From NCBI GenBank assembly GCA_019873725.1, contig JAIOAS010000003.1, positions 1 through 48,656 of the forward strand: a stretch of 48,656 nucleotides of DNA, in the 5' to 3' direction. Positions within the stretch are counted from its first letter, which is position 1. Each line of letters begins with the position of its first letter. Position numbers and translations under genes: made by a program. Source of the DNA: Chloroflexota bacterium. Its GTDB lineage: Bacteria; Chloroflexota; Anaerolineae; B4-G1; SLSP01. Positions 35,869-45,450 of this stretch are shown here, piece by piece. Under the pieces are notes generated by a model that saw only the letters and a list, made by a program, of their open reading frames with translations, was not told where the DNA came from and did not search any database.

Positions 35869-36870
35869 ATGGAATATCGCAAACTCGGTAAAAGCGACCT
35901 CGACGTCAGCGTCATCACGATGGGCTGTTGGGCCATTGCCGGAGACCGGTTGTGGGGACCGCAGGACGAGGCGGAGGCCATCGGCGCGCTGCACGCGGCG
36001 GTGGAGGTGGGGATCAACTTTTTCGACAGCGCGGAGGGCTACGGCGCGGGCCGCTCGGAGGCGTTGATCGGCAAGGCGTTCAAGGGTCATTTGCGCGATA
36101 AGGTCATCGTCGCCACCAAGGTCTCGCAGAGCCATCTGCGCCCCGCCGATTTGCGCGCGGCCTGCGAGAACAGCCTGCGCAACCTGGGCATGGACACGAT
36201 TGACGTGTACTACATCCACTGGCCCAACTGGGACATCCCCCTCGCCGACACGCTCGGCGAGATGCAGCGCCTCAAGGAAGAGGGCAAGATTCGCTTCGTG
36301 GGCTGCTCCAACTTCGGCAAACGCGACCTCACGGAGATGCTGGCGCTGGAGCACGTGGAGATCAACCAACTGGCCTATAACCTGCTGTTTCGCGCCATCG
36401 AGTACGAGATCGCGCCGCTGTGCGTGGCAGAGCAAGTGAGCATCGCGCCCTACAGCCCGCTGCAACACGGTATCCTCACCGGCAAGTTTGCCACGCTGGA
36501 CGACATCCCCGACGAGCGCGCGCGGACGCGCCACTTCGCCGCGACGCACCGCGCGATGACGCGCCACGGTGAACCCGGCGCAGAGGCCGAAACCGCCGCC
36601 GCGCTGGCCGCCATCCGCGCTATCTGCGACACCGCCGGCCTGCCGATGGCAAACGTCGCGCTGGCGTGGCTGCTCGCCCAACCGGGCGTCGCCACCGTCA
36701 TCGCGGGCGCGCGCAACCCGGCGCAAATCCACGCCAACGCCGCAGCCGCCGCCCTCAAGCTGCCCGCCGACGTGCTCGCCGCTCTGACGCAAGCCACCGA
36801 GCCGCTCAAAGCCGCCCTCGGCCCCAACCCGGACATGTGGCAAAGCGCCGCTAATTCGCGGATGCGATGA
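35869..36870 (+). CDS. Aldo/keto reductase
   Basis: NAD(P)H-dependent oxidoreductase, 333 residues, TIM barrel. The catalytic tetrad is visible: Asp and Tyr in FFDSAEGYGAGRSE, Lys in VIVATKVSQSH and His in VYYIHWPNWD. The C-terminal GARNPAQIHANAAA loop binds the coenzyme phosphate. AGGAGG precedes the ATG by 4 bp. It belongs to the YajO/general stress 69 type. In this cluster it likely reduces a sugar-derived aldehyde or oxidises a sugar; the direction is unknown. Confidence 0.93.
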   Translation: MEYRKLGKSDLDVSVITMGCWAIAGDRLWGPQDEAEAIGALHAAVEVGINFFDSAEGYGAGRSEALIGKAFKGHLRDKVIVATKVSQSHLRPADLRAACENSLRNLGMDTIDVYYIHWPNWDIPLADTLGEMQRLKEEGKIRFVGCSNFGKRDLTEMLALEHVEINQLAYNLLFRAIEYEIAPLCVAEQVSIAPYSPLQHGILTGKFATLDDIPDERARTRHFAATHRAMTRHGEPGAEAETAAALAAIRAICDTAGLPMANVALAWLLAQPGVATVIAGARNPAQIHANAAAAALKLPADVLAALTQATEPLKAALGPNPDMWQSAANSRMR

Positions 36871-36875
36871 AAGTT

Positions 36876-36940
36876 TCACCACGGAGACACTGAGAACACT
36901 GAGTTTTTTATCCCTCTGTGCTCTCTGTGTCTCAGTGTTT
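36876..36940. repeat. ACACAGAG/CTCTGTG inverted repeat, copy 4 (diverged)
   Basis: CACCACGGAGACACTGAGAA continues to CACTGAG and faces CCTCTGTGCTCTCTGTGTCT continuing to CAGTG. The paired changes (ACACTGAG against CTCAGTG, where copies 2 and 3 have ACACAGAG against CTCTGTG) keep the arms complementary. Confidence 0.8.
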
Positions 36941-36962
36941 ATTTTCTGAGAGGAGTTCACCT

Positions 36963-37967
36963 ATGCTAAAAGTCGGAATTCTCGGTATGGGGGGCATGGG
37001 ATGGCACCATGCCCGGCGCTATCCACACGTGCCTGATGCGCAGATTGTGGCGATTGCGGACGTTATTCCAGAGCGTCTGGAAGCGAAGGATGCCGTCGCC
37101 ATCAATCTGGCAGGCGGCGAAGCCACCCTTGATCTCTCGCGGGCGGCGCGCTACCCGGAGGCCGCGCAGTTGATCGCCGAAGCGGACGTAGATGTGGTCG
37201 ACATCTGCCTGCCCACGTATTTGCACGCGCAGTACGCCATCGCTGCGCTGGAAGCCGGGCTGCACGTGCTGTGCGAAAAGCCGATGGCGCTCTCTGTCGC
37301 CGACTGCGACCGCATGATCGCGGCGGCGCGCGCGGCGGACCGACGGCTGATGATCGCGCAGTGCCTCCGCTTCTGGCCGGAGTATCTCTACCTCCAAAAA
37401 CTGATAACGGAACAACCGTTGGGTGCGCTGCTTTCCTTGAATATGTTCCGCATCGGCGGACGCCCGCGCTGGTCGCCGGACAACTGGTTCCTCGATCCCA
37501 AGCGCAGCGGCGGCGCGCTACTCGACCTGCACATCCACGACGTAGACTACGTCAATGCCGTGTTCGGTATGCCGGATAGTCTGTACGCGACGGGCCGCAC
37601 CACCGAGGAGCCGGAGAGCTACGACATCATCCATGCCTGTTTCAACTACGACGGCGGCCCGCAGATTCACATGCACGCGGGATGGAGCACGGCGCAAGTG
37701 CCGTTCCAGGCGGGATTCGATGCGTGGTTCGAGCGCGGCTTCGTGCGCTACGCGGATTGGAAGCTCACCGTCTTCGACAACCTGGAGAAGACGGAAGGCC
37801 ATCCCGCCGATATCGAACCGGGCGACGGCTACCTCAACGAAATCGCCTACTTCCTCGATTGCGTCGAAACCGGCACGCAGCCTACCCGCTGTCTACCCGA
37901 ATCCACCCGCGACTCCATCGCCCTGATCGACAAAGAGATCGAGAGTATCGAGTCGTTAGTCCGATAG
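36963..37967 (+). CDS. Gfo/Idh/MocA-family oxidoreductase
   Basis: NAD(P)-dependent sugar or inositol dehydrogenase, 334 residues. The Rossmann motif is VGILGMGGMGWHHARRY, the catalytic Lys lies in the EKPMALSVADCD motif, and the C-terminal substrate domain includes GGALLDLHIHDVDYVN (conserved Asp and His). AGGAG lies upstream of ATG 36963. It follows the aldo/keto reductase across repeat copy 4. Substrate is likely a sugar or cyclitol handled with the neighbouring isomerase. Confidence 0.93.
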   Translation: MLKVGILGMGGMGWHHARRYPHVPDAQIVAIADVIPERLEAKDAVAINLAGGEATLDLSRAARYPEAAQLIAEADVDVVDICLPTYLHAQYAIAALEAGLHVLCEKPMALSVADCDRMIAAARAADRRLMIAQCLRFWPEYLYLQKLITEQPLGALLSLNMFRIGGRPRWSPDNWFLDPKRSGGALLDLHIHDVDYVNAVFGMPDSLYATGRTTEEPESYDIIHACFNYDGGPQIHMHAGWSTAQVPFQAGFDAWFERGFVRYADWKLTVFDNLEKTEGHPADIEPGDGYLNEIAYFLDCVETGTQPTRCLPESTRDSIALIDKEIESIESLVR

Positions 37968-38102
37968 TCGTTAGTCGTGTAGTCGTTAGTCGTTAGTCGT
38001 ATAGTCGTGTAGTCGTGTAGTCGTGTAGTCGTTAGTCGTGTAGTCTGAAATTCCTTGACTACCTGACTACTTGACTACCTGACTACCTGACTACCTGACT
38101 AC
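37968..38102. repeat. TAGTCG/GACTAC long inverted repeat
   Basis: About ten TAGTCGT-type words (37968-38045) face six GACTACCTGACTAC words (38055-38101), able to pair as a long hairpin. It lies in the gap between two sugar-cluster genes, next to the ribosome site of the second. Confidence 0.8.
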
Positions 38103-38127
38103 AAAACCAAAATCAAAGGAGAAAATT

Positions 38128-38949
38128 ATGACGACATTGAAACTCGGAGTGATGGCCCCACTGGAACACGGGCCGGAAGAAGAACTGAAGCGCGTGCGCG
38201 AGTTCGGCTTGCCAACCTGCCAGGTGGTCTGCTGGCATCAGGAATTGTTCACGCCGGAAATGGCCGACCGGCTGGTCGCCGCAGCAGAGCAGTATCAAGT
38301 CGAAGTCACCACGATCTGGACGGGCGTGCCCGGCCCGCACATCTGGGACTTTGTCAAAGGTCCGGTGTCCATCGGCATTGTGCCACCGGAATTCCGCGCC
38401 GAGCGGATGGTCGCGCTCAAGGCCGGGGCGGACTTTGCCGCGCGGGTAGGTGCGCCGAGCATCACCACCCACGTCGGTTTCATCCCGGAGAATATGACCG
38501 ATCCCCTCTATCCCGGCGTGATTGACGCGCTGCGCGAGATCGTCGAATATTGCGGCGAGCGGGCCTTGGGCTTCTGGTTCGAGACCGGGCAGGAGACGCC
38601 GGTGGTGCTCCTGCGGGTGATCGAAGAGCTGGGCTACGACAACCTGGGCATCAACCTCGACCCCGCGAACCTGCTGATGTACGGCAAGGCCAATCCGGTG
38701 GATGCGCTGGACGTGTTCGGCCAATACGTGCGCGGTGTCCATGCCAAGGATGGTGAATATCCCACCAACGGGCGGCAGTTGGGCGTCGAAAAGCCACTCG
38801 GCGAAGGGCGCGTCAACTTCCCGGTGCTCATCCCCAAACTGAAGGCCCTCGGCTATACCGGCGCGCTGACCATCGAACGCGAAATCAGCGGCCCCAAGCA
38901 GATCGAGGACATCAAACACGCCATCGCGGTGCTCTCCCGGCTCGCATAA
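38128..38949 (+). CDS. Sugar phosphate isomerase/epimerase (xylose-isomerase-like TIM barrel)
   Basis: A 273-residue AP-endonuclease-2/xylose-isomerase-type barrel. Metal-binding positions are recognisable: Glu in FWFETGQETP, Asp in INLDPANLLM, His-Lys-Asp in VRGVHAKDGEY and Glu in LTIEREISG. AAAGGAG precedes the ATG. With the Gfo/Idh dehydrogenase upstream, the pair resembles inositol or uncommon-sugar pathways (IolE/IolI or tagaturonate-epimerase-like partners). Exact reaction unknown. A hairpin repeat follows the stop. Confidence 0.88.
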   Translation: MTTLKLGVMAPLEHGPEEELKRVREFGLPTCQVVCWHQELFTPEMADRLVAAAEQYQVEVTTIWTGVPGPHIWDFVKGPVSIGIVPPEFRAERMVALKAGADFAARVGAPSITTHVGFIPENMTDPLYPGVIDALREIVEYCGERALGFWFETGQETPVVLLRVIEELGYDNLGINLDPANLLMYGKANPVDALDVFGQYVRGVHAKDGEYPTNGRQLGVEKPLGEGRVNFPVLIPKLKALGYTGALTIEREISGPKQIEDIKHAIAVLSRLA

Positions 38950-38955
38950 GCGCTC

Positions 38956-38997
38956 AGCGTTCAGCCGTCAGCAGCACAAAGCTGACGACTGAACGCT
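38956..38997. repeat. 17-bp inverted repeat after the isomerase gene
   Basis: AGCGTTCAGCCGTCAGC (38956-38972) and GCTGACGACTGAACGCT (38981-38997) pair with one mismatch across an 8-base loop. It begins 7 bp after the stop and could serve as a terminator without a T tract. Confidence 0.65.
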
Positions 38998-39018
38998 GAC
39001 AGCTAATAGCTTCTCCAC

Positions 39019-39046
39019 TTGCTTCTTACGGAGGCCCTGTTATACT
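39019..39046 (+). promoter_or_regulatory. Promoter TTGCTT-16-TATACT for the FtsX-type permease
   Basis: TTGCTT at 39019-39024 and TATACT at 39041-39046, 83 bp before the chosen start. Confidence 0.6.
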
Positions 39047-39128
39047 TACGGGGCTTGCAGGTTGCGTCTCCCTGGCGGGGAGGATGACGCGCCATAAGTC
39101 ACAATTTACAAAAGCTGGTGTCAAATCT

Positions 39129-41975
39129 ATGATCAAACTGTTACTTAGACTTATTGCGGTCACTCGTCTTGCGTCAAAGCGGCTGTGGAACCATCCCGGC
39201 CTGACAGTATTGGCGCTCCTGGGCATTATCTTTGCCGTGGCGATGGTCAACAGCGCCTCGTTCTTTGCGAAAGCTGTCGATCAGGTCATCTTGGATCAGG
39301 AACTGGCCGCCTTCAGCAAAATGACCGGGCGGCCCGCCTTCTCGACAAGCATCTATACCTTTTCCTCTGCCCGGGTACCCATTTCACTGCGCGATGCGGA
39401 GAATTTGTCGACTAACCACGTAGCCGCCACCCTCTCCGGCGAAGTCGGACTGCCGGTTCGCTATACAGGGCTGGAAGTCCACAGCGGCAATATGATGTTG
39501 CGTTCCAAAGAGGGCGCATCTTACACCAAAACGGAACAAGATTATCTTGAATCCACCGACGTCGTCTACATCGAGGGCGTCGCCGACGAAATGGAGATCC
39601 TCGATGGCGATCCGATGGATGAAGATGGTGTGTCCGGCGACGTGCTGGATGTCTGGATGCACACGCGCATGGCCGAGAAGATGGGCATCAATGTCGGCGA
39701 AGAGTTCAAACTGGGCGTTAATATCGTCTCTCCAGCGGTCACCATTCGCGTGCGCGGTTTCTGGCAAGCCAAAGATGTCACGTCGGAATTTTGGTTCGAG
39801 AACCCCGACGCCACGCTCCAAAACAAGCTCCTCGTGCGCCGTCAGGACTATATCAACCATATAGAACCGATAGTGCCCGGCAAGACCTGGTTCGTCAACT
39901 GGCACATCATTCTGGATGAAAACGAAGTGCGGCCTGACAAAACAGTCCAATACATCGAGGGGTTCGAGCGCAGCATTGTCATCATCAATAAATTTCTGCC
40001 GGAGGCCCGCATCAACACCCCGCCCTTGGACCCGCTCAAGTCGTTCGTCCAACGCGGCAACACGCTGACCATTTTGCTCCTGGGCTTCAACCTGCCCGCG
40101 TTCGGCTTCCTCCTCTACTTCCTGGTGCTGACCTCGGCCATCATCGCGCGTTGGCAGGTGCGCGAGACGGCCACCCTGGTCAGCCGCGGGATGCGTTCTT
40201 CCAGCATCCTCACGCTCACCATGGTCGAAGAGCTGATCCTCTTTATCCTGGGAACGCCGATCGGCATCGCGGTGGGCATGGGATTGGCACAGTTGATGGG
40301 CCAAACGGCCAGCTTCCTCACCTTCGTGCAACGCGATCCCCTGCCAACCACCCTGCGCGGCATCACGATTCCCATGACGCTGGTGGCCCTGTTCATCACG
40401 ATGATGGCCCGCATCCTGCCGGCAATTCAGGCCACCCGCCAGAGCCTCATCGATGTGGAGCGCGAACGCGCCCGCCCGCAACGTTCACCCTTCTGGTATC
40501 GCGCTTACCTCGACTTCATCCTGCTCATCCCTACCGTGTACGCCTACCGGCAACTGACCCGCTACGGCACACTGGCCCTGTTGGTGCGCGATAAGCCGGA
40601 GGACTTGTATCAGGACCCCTTGCTCATTCTGGTGCCGGCCCTGGCGATTATCACCTTTGCGCTGCTCACCCTGCGCATCTTCCCGTTGATTATGCGCGCC
40701 ATCGACGTGATCGCTAGCCTCACCCCCTGGGCTACGCCCCATCTGGCGCTGCGCCAGTTGGGCCGCGAGAGCCAGGCGTACATTAACCCGTTGCTACTGG
40801 TGATTGTGTCACTGGCGCTCGGTGTCTATACCATTTCGATGGCGGCCAGCCTCGACCAATGGCTGGTAGATCGCATGTATTATCGCGCCGGCACCGATCT
40901 GGCGTTCAGCGTCTATTTGCCCGACACAACCTCGTCCGGCCCCCCTGAAGCAACCACACCGGTGACCGGCGAATGGATTCCCCTACCGACGCAATTCGAG
41001 GCGCTCGAAGGCGTCGCCAAAGCCACGCGGGTCGGAAACTACAGTATGTCCACGGCTCTCCCTGCCAGCGGCAACATCAACGGACGCTTTATCGCCGTGG
41101 ATCGAGCCGACTTCAGCCAGGTCGGCTGGTTTCGCTACGACTTTGCGAATGAGCCATTAGGCGGGTTGATGAATCAACTTGCGTTATGGCCCAACGCCGT
41201 GCTCGTCCCGGAGAAACTGTTTGCCGAGAACCATCTCCAAATTGGCGACGAAATCAATCTCCTCGTCAGCATCAATTACGAGTTCAGCGTCAGCACGCCG
41301 TTCAAAGTGGCCGGAACCTACCGGTACTTCCCCACCGTCTACGATGACAAAATTGCCTTTATCGGCAACCTGGATTACCTTACGTTCTATATCGGGATGG
41401 TGGTGCCGCACGACATTTGGATTCGACTTAAGGATGGCGCTACCGGCGACCAGGTGGTCAAGCAGATTCCCAAGCTGCGGGTGCTTCCCGGTGTCGTGCG
41501 AGATGCCCCCGCGATGATTCAGGCGGAACAGGCGAAATTCGAGCGGGTCGGTGTCTTTGGCACCCTGTCGGTTGGCTTTCTCGCCGCCGTCGTCATGGCC
41601 GCGATGGGGTTGTTGATCTACACGTATGCTTCGCTGCACGATCGCATCCGCCGCTTCACCATCCTGCGCGCGGTGGGTCTGCAACGTCGCCAGATCAGCA
41701 TGCAGGTGATTATGGAATACCTGTTCCTGACGTCGTTTGGGGCCATTGCCGGTTCGCTCATCGGGGCGGGGGCTTCGCACTTCTTCGTCCCGCTGTTCCG
41801 CGTGACCGGCGAGAAAGGCGTCCCGCTACCGACACTGATTCCGGTAATCGCGCAGGACAAGGTTGCCCAACTGGTCGTCGTTTTCGTGGCCTTTATCGTG
41901 CTGTCTGAAGTGGTGGTTATCGCCCGTGCGCTCTCGCAACGCGCGTACACGATGTTGAAAGGCGTGTGGGGATAA
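39129..41975 (+). CDS. Large FtsX/MacB-type permease
   Basis: A 948-residue membrane protein. An N-terminal helix (about residues 25-45) is followed by a large extracytoplasmic region of about 270 residues. A first FtsX core lies at about 310-440 (NLPAFGFLLYFLVLTSAIIA, VSRGMRSSSILTLTMVEELI), a middle helical and second extracytoplasmic part follows, and a C-terminal FtsX core closes the protein (about 810-945, with FTILRAVGLQRRQISMQV). This duplicated layout is that of MacB/LolC-like permeases. No ABC ATPase gene lies next to it, so it must use a distant one. The start is uncertain: ATG 39084 is also in frame, but a GAGG directly touching it is too close to act as a ribosome site. Confidence 0.85.
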   Translation: MIKLLLRLIAVTRLASKRLWNHPGLTVLALLGIIFAVAMVNSASFFAKAVDQVILDQELAAFSKMTGRPAFSTSIYTFSSARVPISLRDAENLSTNHVAATLSGEVGLPVRYTGLEVHSGNMMLRSKEGASYTKTEQDYLESTDVVYIEGVADEMEILDGDPMDEDGVSGDVLDVWMHTRMAEKMGINVGEEFKLGVNIVSPAVTIRVRGFWQAKDVTSEFWFENPDATLQNKLLVRRQDYINHIEPIVPGKTWFVNWHIILDENEVRPDKTVQYIEGFERSIVIINKFLPEARINTPPLDPLKSFVQRGNTLTILLLGFNLPAFGFLLYFLVLTSAIIARWQVRETATLVSRGMRSSSILTLTMVEELILFILGTPIGIAVGMGLAQLMGQTASFLTFVQRDPLPTTLRGITIPMTLVALFITMMARILPAIQATRQSLIDVERERARPQRSPFWYRAYLDFILLIPTVYAYRQLTRYGTLALLVRDKPEDLYQDPLLILVPALAIITFALLTLRIFPLIMRAIDVIASLTPWATPHLALRQLGRESQAYINPLLLVIVSLALGVYTISMAASLDQWLVDRMYYRAGTDLAFSVYLPDTTSSGPPEATTPVTGEWIPLPTQFEALEGVAKATRVGNYSMSTALPASGNINGRFIAVDRADFSQVGWFRYDFANEPLGGLMNQLALWPNAVLVPEKLFAENHLQIGDEINLLVSINYEFSVSTPFKVAGTYRYFPTVYDDKIAFIGNLDYLTFYIGMVVPHDIWIRLKDGATGDQVVKQIPKLRVLPGVVRDAPAMIQAEQAKFERVGVFGTLSVGFLAAVVMAAMGLLIYTYASLHDRIRRFTILRAVGLQRRQISMQVIMEYLFLTSFGAIAGSLIGAGASHFFVPLFRVTGEKGVPLPTLIPVIAQDKVAQLVVVFVAFIVLSEVVVIARALSQRAYTMLKGVWG

Positions 41976-41978
41976 GGG

Positions 41979-42025
41979 GATTTCGGATTTTGGATTTCGG
42001 ATTTTAGATTTTGGATTTTGGGTTT
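41979..42025. repeat. GGATTTCGGATTTT-word repeat
   Basis: Four or five copies of GGATTT(C/T)GGATTTT-like words between the permease and the PBP gene; no coding content. Confidence 0.55.
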
Positions 42026-42060
42026 GCGATGGCTCACGCCATAATAGCACGAGGGATAGG

Positions 42061-45000
42061 ATGCCGCTCGAACCTGACCAGAAACATCACGATGCAGCGC
42101 CGGACAAGCCGGAGAACAGCGGGGAGGAAAAGCCATCATCCACATGGCAACCGGCCGAGTTGCGCCCCCGCAATCCACACGTGCCTGGCCCGGCAGAGGC
42201 TACCGTGCGCTTTCCCCGTCCCGGAACGATAGCACCGGAAGAACACCAATCCGCGCCGCCGGCTGCCGAACCGACCCGCCGGCTGCCGCAGCACCCCCAA
42301 GAGCCACGACAACCCGTAGCGCCGGAACCATCTACGCCCGATTTGTACCCGCCGGCGGAGGCGACGCGCCGCATCCAGATTCCGCCATCTGAAGCCACAC
42401 GCCGTCTCCAGGTGCCGCCTTCTGAACCGATACCCCGGCAGCCACAACCTGCCGAACCTACCCGCCAGATTCCGGCCTGGCAGGCGCGAACGCCGACCGA
42501 CGATGTGCCCACGCAGCCCATTCCCGTCATTCGCCCAACCGGGGCGGGGCCGCAGCAGACTGCGGGGCCGCAGCAGACTGCGGGGCCGCAGGTGAGGCGA
42601 ACGGCCACACCCCCACCGCCCCCCAAGTCGACGCCTCCCGCGCCGCAGACCGCGGGGATGCCGGCCGGCAAACCCAAACGCACAGGCCGCGCGGCTTCGA
42701 TCTTGCTCAGCGTCACCCTTGCCGGCGTGGCGCTGTTTTTCCTGGCCCTGTTGGCTATGGTGATCGGCTACATCGCGCTGGCGTCGCAACTGCCCTCGCC
42801 GGATGAACTGCGCGCCCGCCAGCCCAACTTCGCCAGCAGTCAAATCTATGGGCGGGATGGACGGCTGCTCCACGAAATCATCGATCCCACCGCCGGAAAG
42901 CGCACCTATGTCCCCATCTCACAAATCTCGCGCTATCTGCAACTGGCAACCGTCGCCACCGAGGACCGCAACTTCTACGTGCACACCGGCTTCGATCCCA
43001 TTGCCCTGGCCCGTGCCATCTACTACGCGCTGCAAGAGCGTGAAGTCGTCTCCGGGGCCAGCACCATCACCCAACAGGTAGCGCGCAACATCCTGCTGCC
43101 CGACGAAGCCGCCGAGCGCACCGCCAGCCGCAAGATCAAGGAAATCGTGCTGGCGACCGAACTCACGCGCCGCTACACCAAAGACGAAATCCTCGAAATT
43201 TACGTCAACAACAACAACTACGGCAACCTCGCCTACGGCATCGACGCGGCGGCGCGCACCTATTTCGGCACCAACGCCGCCAGCCTCACCCTGGCTCAGG
43301 CGTCATTCCTGGCCGGGCTGCCGCAACTGCCCAGCGTTTACGATCCCTTCCACGGCGGGCGCGACGCCGCGCTCAAACGGCACAAGGTCGTGCTCAGCCT
43401 GATGGTCGAAGCCGGATTCATCACGCAGGCCGAAGCCAACGCCGCCGCCGCCGAAATGGAAGCCTACAGTTTCCAGCCCATCTACACGGACGTCATCCCC
43501 GCGCCGCACTTCGTCGTCTACGTGCGCCAGTGGGTGGAAAAGGAACTCGGCCCGGACGCGCTATACAAAGGCGCGGGGCTGCGCATCTACACCACCCTGG
43601 ACCGCACCCTACAACAGATCGCCGAAGAGGAAGTCCGCAACGGCGTCGCCGCTCTGGCCGACCGCAACGTCACCAACGGCGCGCTCGTCGCCATCGAACC
43701 GGCCACCGGGCATATCCTGGCGATGGTCGGCAGCGCCGATTTCTACGACGAGGCCCACGGCGGACAGGTCAACGTGACCACACGCTGCCGCCAGCCCGGC
43801 TCGGCCATCAAGCCGCTCACGTATCTGGCGGCATTCGAGAAAGGCTGGACGCCGGCGACCATCCTGTGGGACATTCCCACCGTCTACACCGACACCGCCG
43901 GCAACACCTACCGGCCGGTCAACTACGACGGCAAATTCCGCGGTCCGGTGTCGATTCGCACCTCGCTGGCGAACTCGTTGAACGTCCCTGCCGTCAAGGC
44001 GCTGGAATTCGTCGGCGTCGATGGCTTGCTCGACATTTCGGCGCGCCTGGGCGCAACCTCGATCGTCTCGCCGCACCTCGAATGTCCCGACTATCCCTAC
44101 GACACTCGCCCGTATTACGGCCTGGCGCTGACGCTCGGCGGCGGCGAGATGAAGCCCCTCGATCTGACCGCCGCCTACGCCACATTGGCAAACGGCGGGC
44201 TGAGCATGCCCCCCACCCCCATCTTGTGGGTCGAAACCACCCGCGGCGAGGTCTTGATCGATAACCGCCAGCCCAAAGGCAAACAAGCCGTGGCGCCCGA
44301 ACTGGCCTACCTTATCTCGCACATCCTCTCCGACACCAAAGCGCGCTGCCTCGTCTTTGCCTGCCCGAACAACCTGGAACTGCCCGACCGCCCGGTGGCG
44401 GCGAAAACCGGCACGACCAACGACAACCGCGACGCCTGGACGGTCGGCTATACGCCTGATCTGGCAGCCGGGGTGTGGATCGGCAACAACGACAACACCG
44501 AGATGGACGGCGTCGCCGGGGCGGGCGGCGCTGCGCCGATCTGGAATGCCTTCATGCGCCGCGCCCACGCGAACATCCAGCCGCACAGCTTCCCGCGTCC
44601 GGCCGGGGTGATCGACCGCGAGATCTGCACCTTCTCCGGCACAGAACCTTCGCCGTATTGCCCGGAAAAGCGCACCGAGGTCTTTGCGACCAATTTCCTG
44701 CCGCCCAGAGCCGACCAGGACTGGTTCCAGCAGATCGAAATCGATGGCAACAGTGGCCTGCGCGCCAACCAATTCTGTCGCGCCAACGTCTTCACCAAAG
44801 TGATGGTCGTGCTGGACCAAATCCAGGATCCCGGCGGACGAGCGTGGATGCAGCAGTGGGCGGCGGAACGCGGCATGGAGATCGCGCCCAACGATTACTG
44901 CACCGCCGGAGAAAGCTCGCCGCAGGTGAGCATCACCTCCCCCAAGAATGGCGAAGAGGTGCACGGCTGGGTGGAGATTCGCGGCACCGTCGAGTTTGCC

Positions 45001-45423
45001 GACTTCGACCACTATGAAATCACCTACGGCGTTGGCGGCAATCCCCAGGCCTGGGGCTGGGTCAGCGGGCCGCATTTGGCAGTGGTGCGCGACGGGCTGC
45101 TCGGCGCGTGGCAAATCCCCATCGAGATGGCGCCCGGCCCGTATACGCTGCGCGTTGTGGCCTTCAATACGCGCGGTGCGCAGTTCGAGACGCGGGTACA
45201 GGTCAACGTTGTTGGCCCAACGGCTACCCCCACGGCGGAGATCACGCCTACCGAAACGCCCACCGTGACGCCAACCCCCACCGAGACACCCACGGTGACC
45301 CCGACGCCGACCGAGACACCCACATTCACCGAAACGCCGACGCCCACCGAAACACCAACGGTGACGCCGACCGAGACGCCCACCGAAACGCCAACGCCGA
45401 CTGAAACGCCGCCGGCGCCCTGA
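42061..45423 (+). CDS. Class A penicillin-binding protein (PBP1A) with disordered ends
   Basis: Bifunctional peptidoglycan synthase of 1120 residues, long for the family. A Pro-rich cytoplasmic N-terminus of about 215 residues holds repeats (PPSEATRRL; GPQQTA twice). A membrane helix (about 220-245) follows. The GT51 glycosyltransferase has TEDRNFYVHTGFD (catalytic Glu), GASTITQQVARNILL and EILEIYVNNNNYG. The transpeptidase has SAIK (in CRQPGSAIKPLTYL), SLN and KTGTTNDNRDAW. After that comes a beta-sandwich-like module (VSITSPKNGEEVHGWVEIRG) and a Thr-Pro-Glu tail of about 65 residues (TPTETPTVTP). ATG 42061 follows GAGGGATAGG. The tail may span or decorate the cell wall. Confidence 0.94.
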   Translation: MPLEPDQKHHDAAPDKPENSGEEKPSSTWQPAELRPRNPHVPGPAEATVRFPRPGTIAPEEHQSAPPAAEPTRRLPQHPQEPRQPVAPEPSTPDLYPPAEATRRIQIPPSEATRRLQVPPSEPIPRQPQPAEPTRQIPAWQARTPTDDVPTQPIPVIRPTGAGPQQTAGPQQTAGPQVRRTATPPPPPKSTPPAPQTAGMPAGKPKRTGRAASILLSVTLAGVALFFLALLAMVIGYIALASQLPSPDELRARQPNFASSQIYGRDGRLLHEIIDPTAGKRTYVPISQISRYLQLATVATEDRNFYVHTGFDPIALARAIYYALQEREVVSGASTITQQVARNILLPDEAAERTASRKIKEIVLATELTRRYTKDEILEIYVNNNNYGNLAYGIDAAARTYFGTNAASLTLAQASFLAGLPQLPSVYDPFHGGRDAALKRHKVVLSLMVEAGFITQAEANAAAAEMEAYSFQPIYTDVIPAPHFVVYVRQWVEKELGPDALYKGAGLRIYTTLDRTLQQIAEEEVRNGVAALADRNVTNGALVAIEPATGHILAMVGSADFYDEAHGGQVNVTTRCRQPGSAIKPLTYLAAFEKGWTPATILWDIPTVYTDTAGNTYRPVNYDGKFRGPVSIRTSLANSLNVPAVKALEFVGVDGLLDISARLGATSIVSPHLECPDYPYDTRPYYGLALTLGGGEMKPLDLTAAYATLANGGLSMPPTPILWVETTRGEVLIDNRQPKGKQAVAPELAYLISHILSDTKARCLVFACPNNLELPDRPVAAKTGTTNDNRDAWTVGYTPDLAAGVWIGNNDNTEMDGVAGAGGAAPIWNAFMRRAHANIQPHSFPRPAGVIDREICTFSGTEPSPYCPEKRTEVFATNFLPPRADQDWFQQIEIDGNSGLRANQFCRANVFTKVMVVLDQIQDPGGRAWMQQWAAERGMEIAPNDYCTAGESSPQVSITSPKNGEEVHGWVEIRGTVEFADFDHYEITYGVGGNPQAWGWVSGPHLAVVRDGLLGAWQIPIEMAPGPYTLRVVAFNTRGAQFETRVQVNVVGPTATPTAEITPTETPTVTPTPTETPTVTPTPTETPTFTETPTPTETPTVTPTETPTETPTPTETPPAP

Positions 45424-45450
45424 AAAGCCGGATAAACCGGTTCATCTGTC

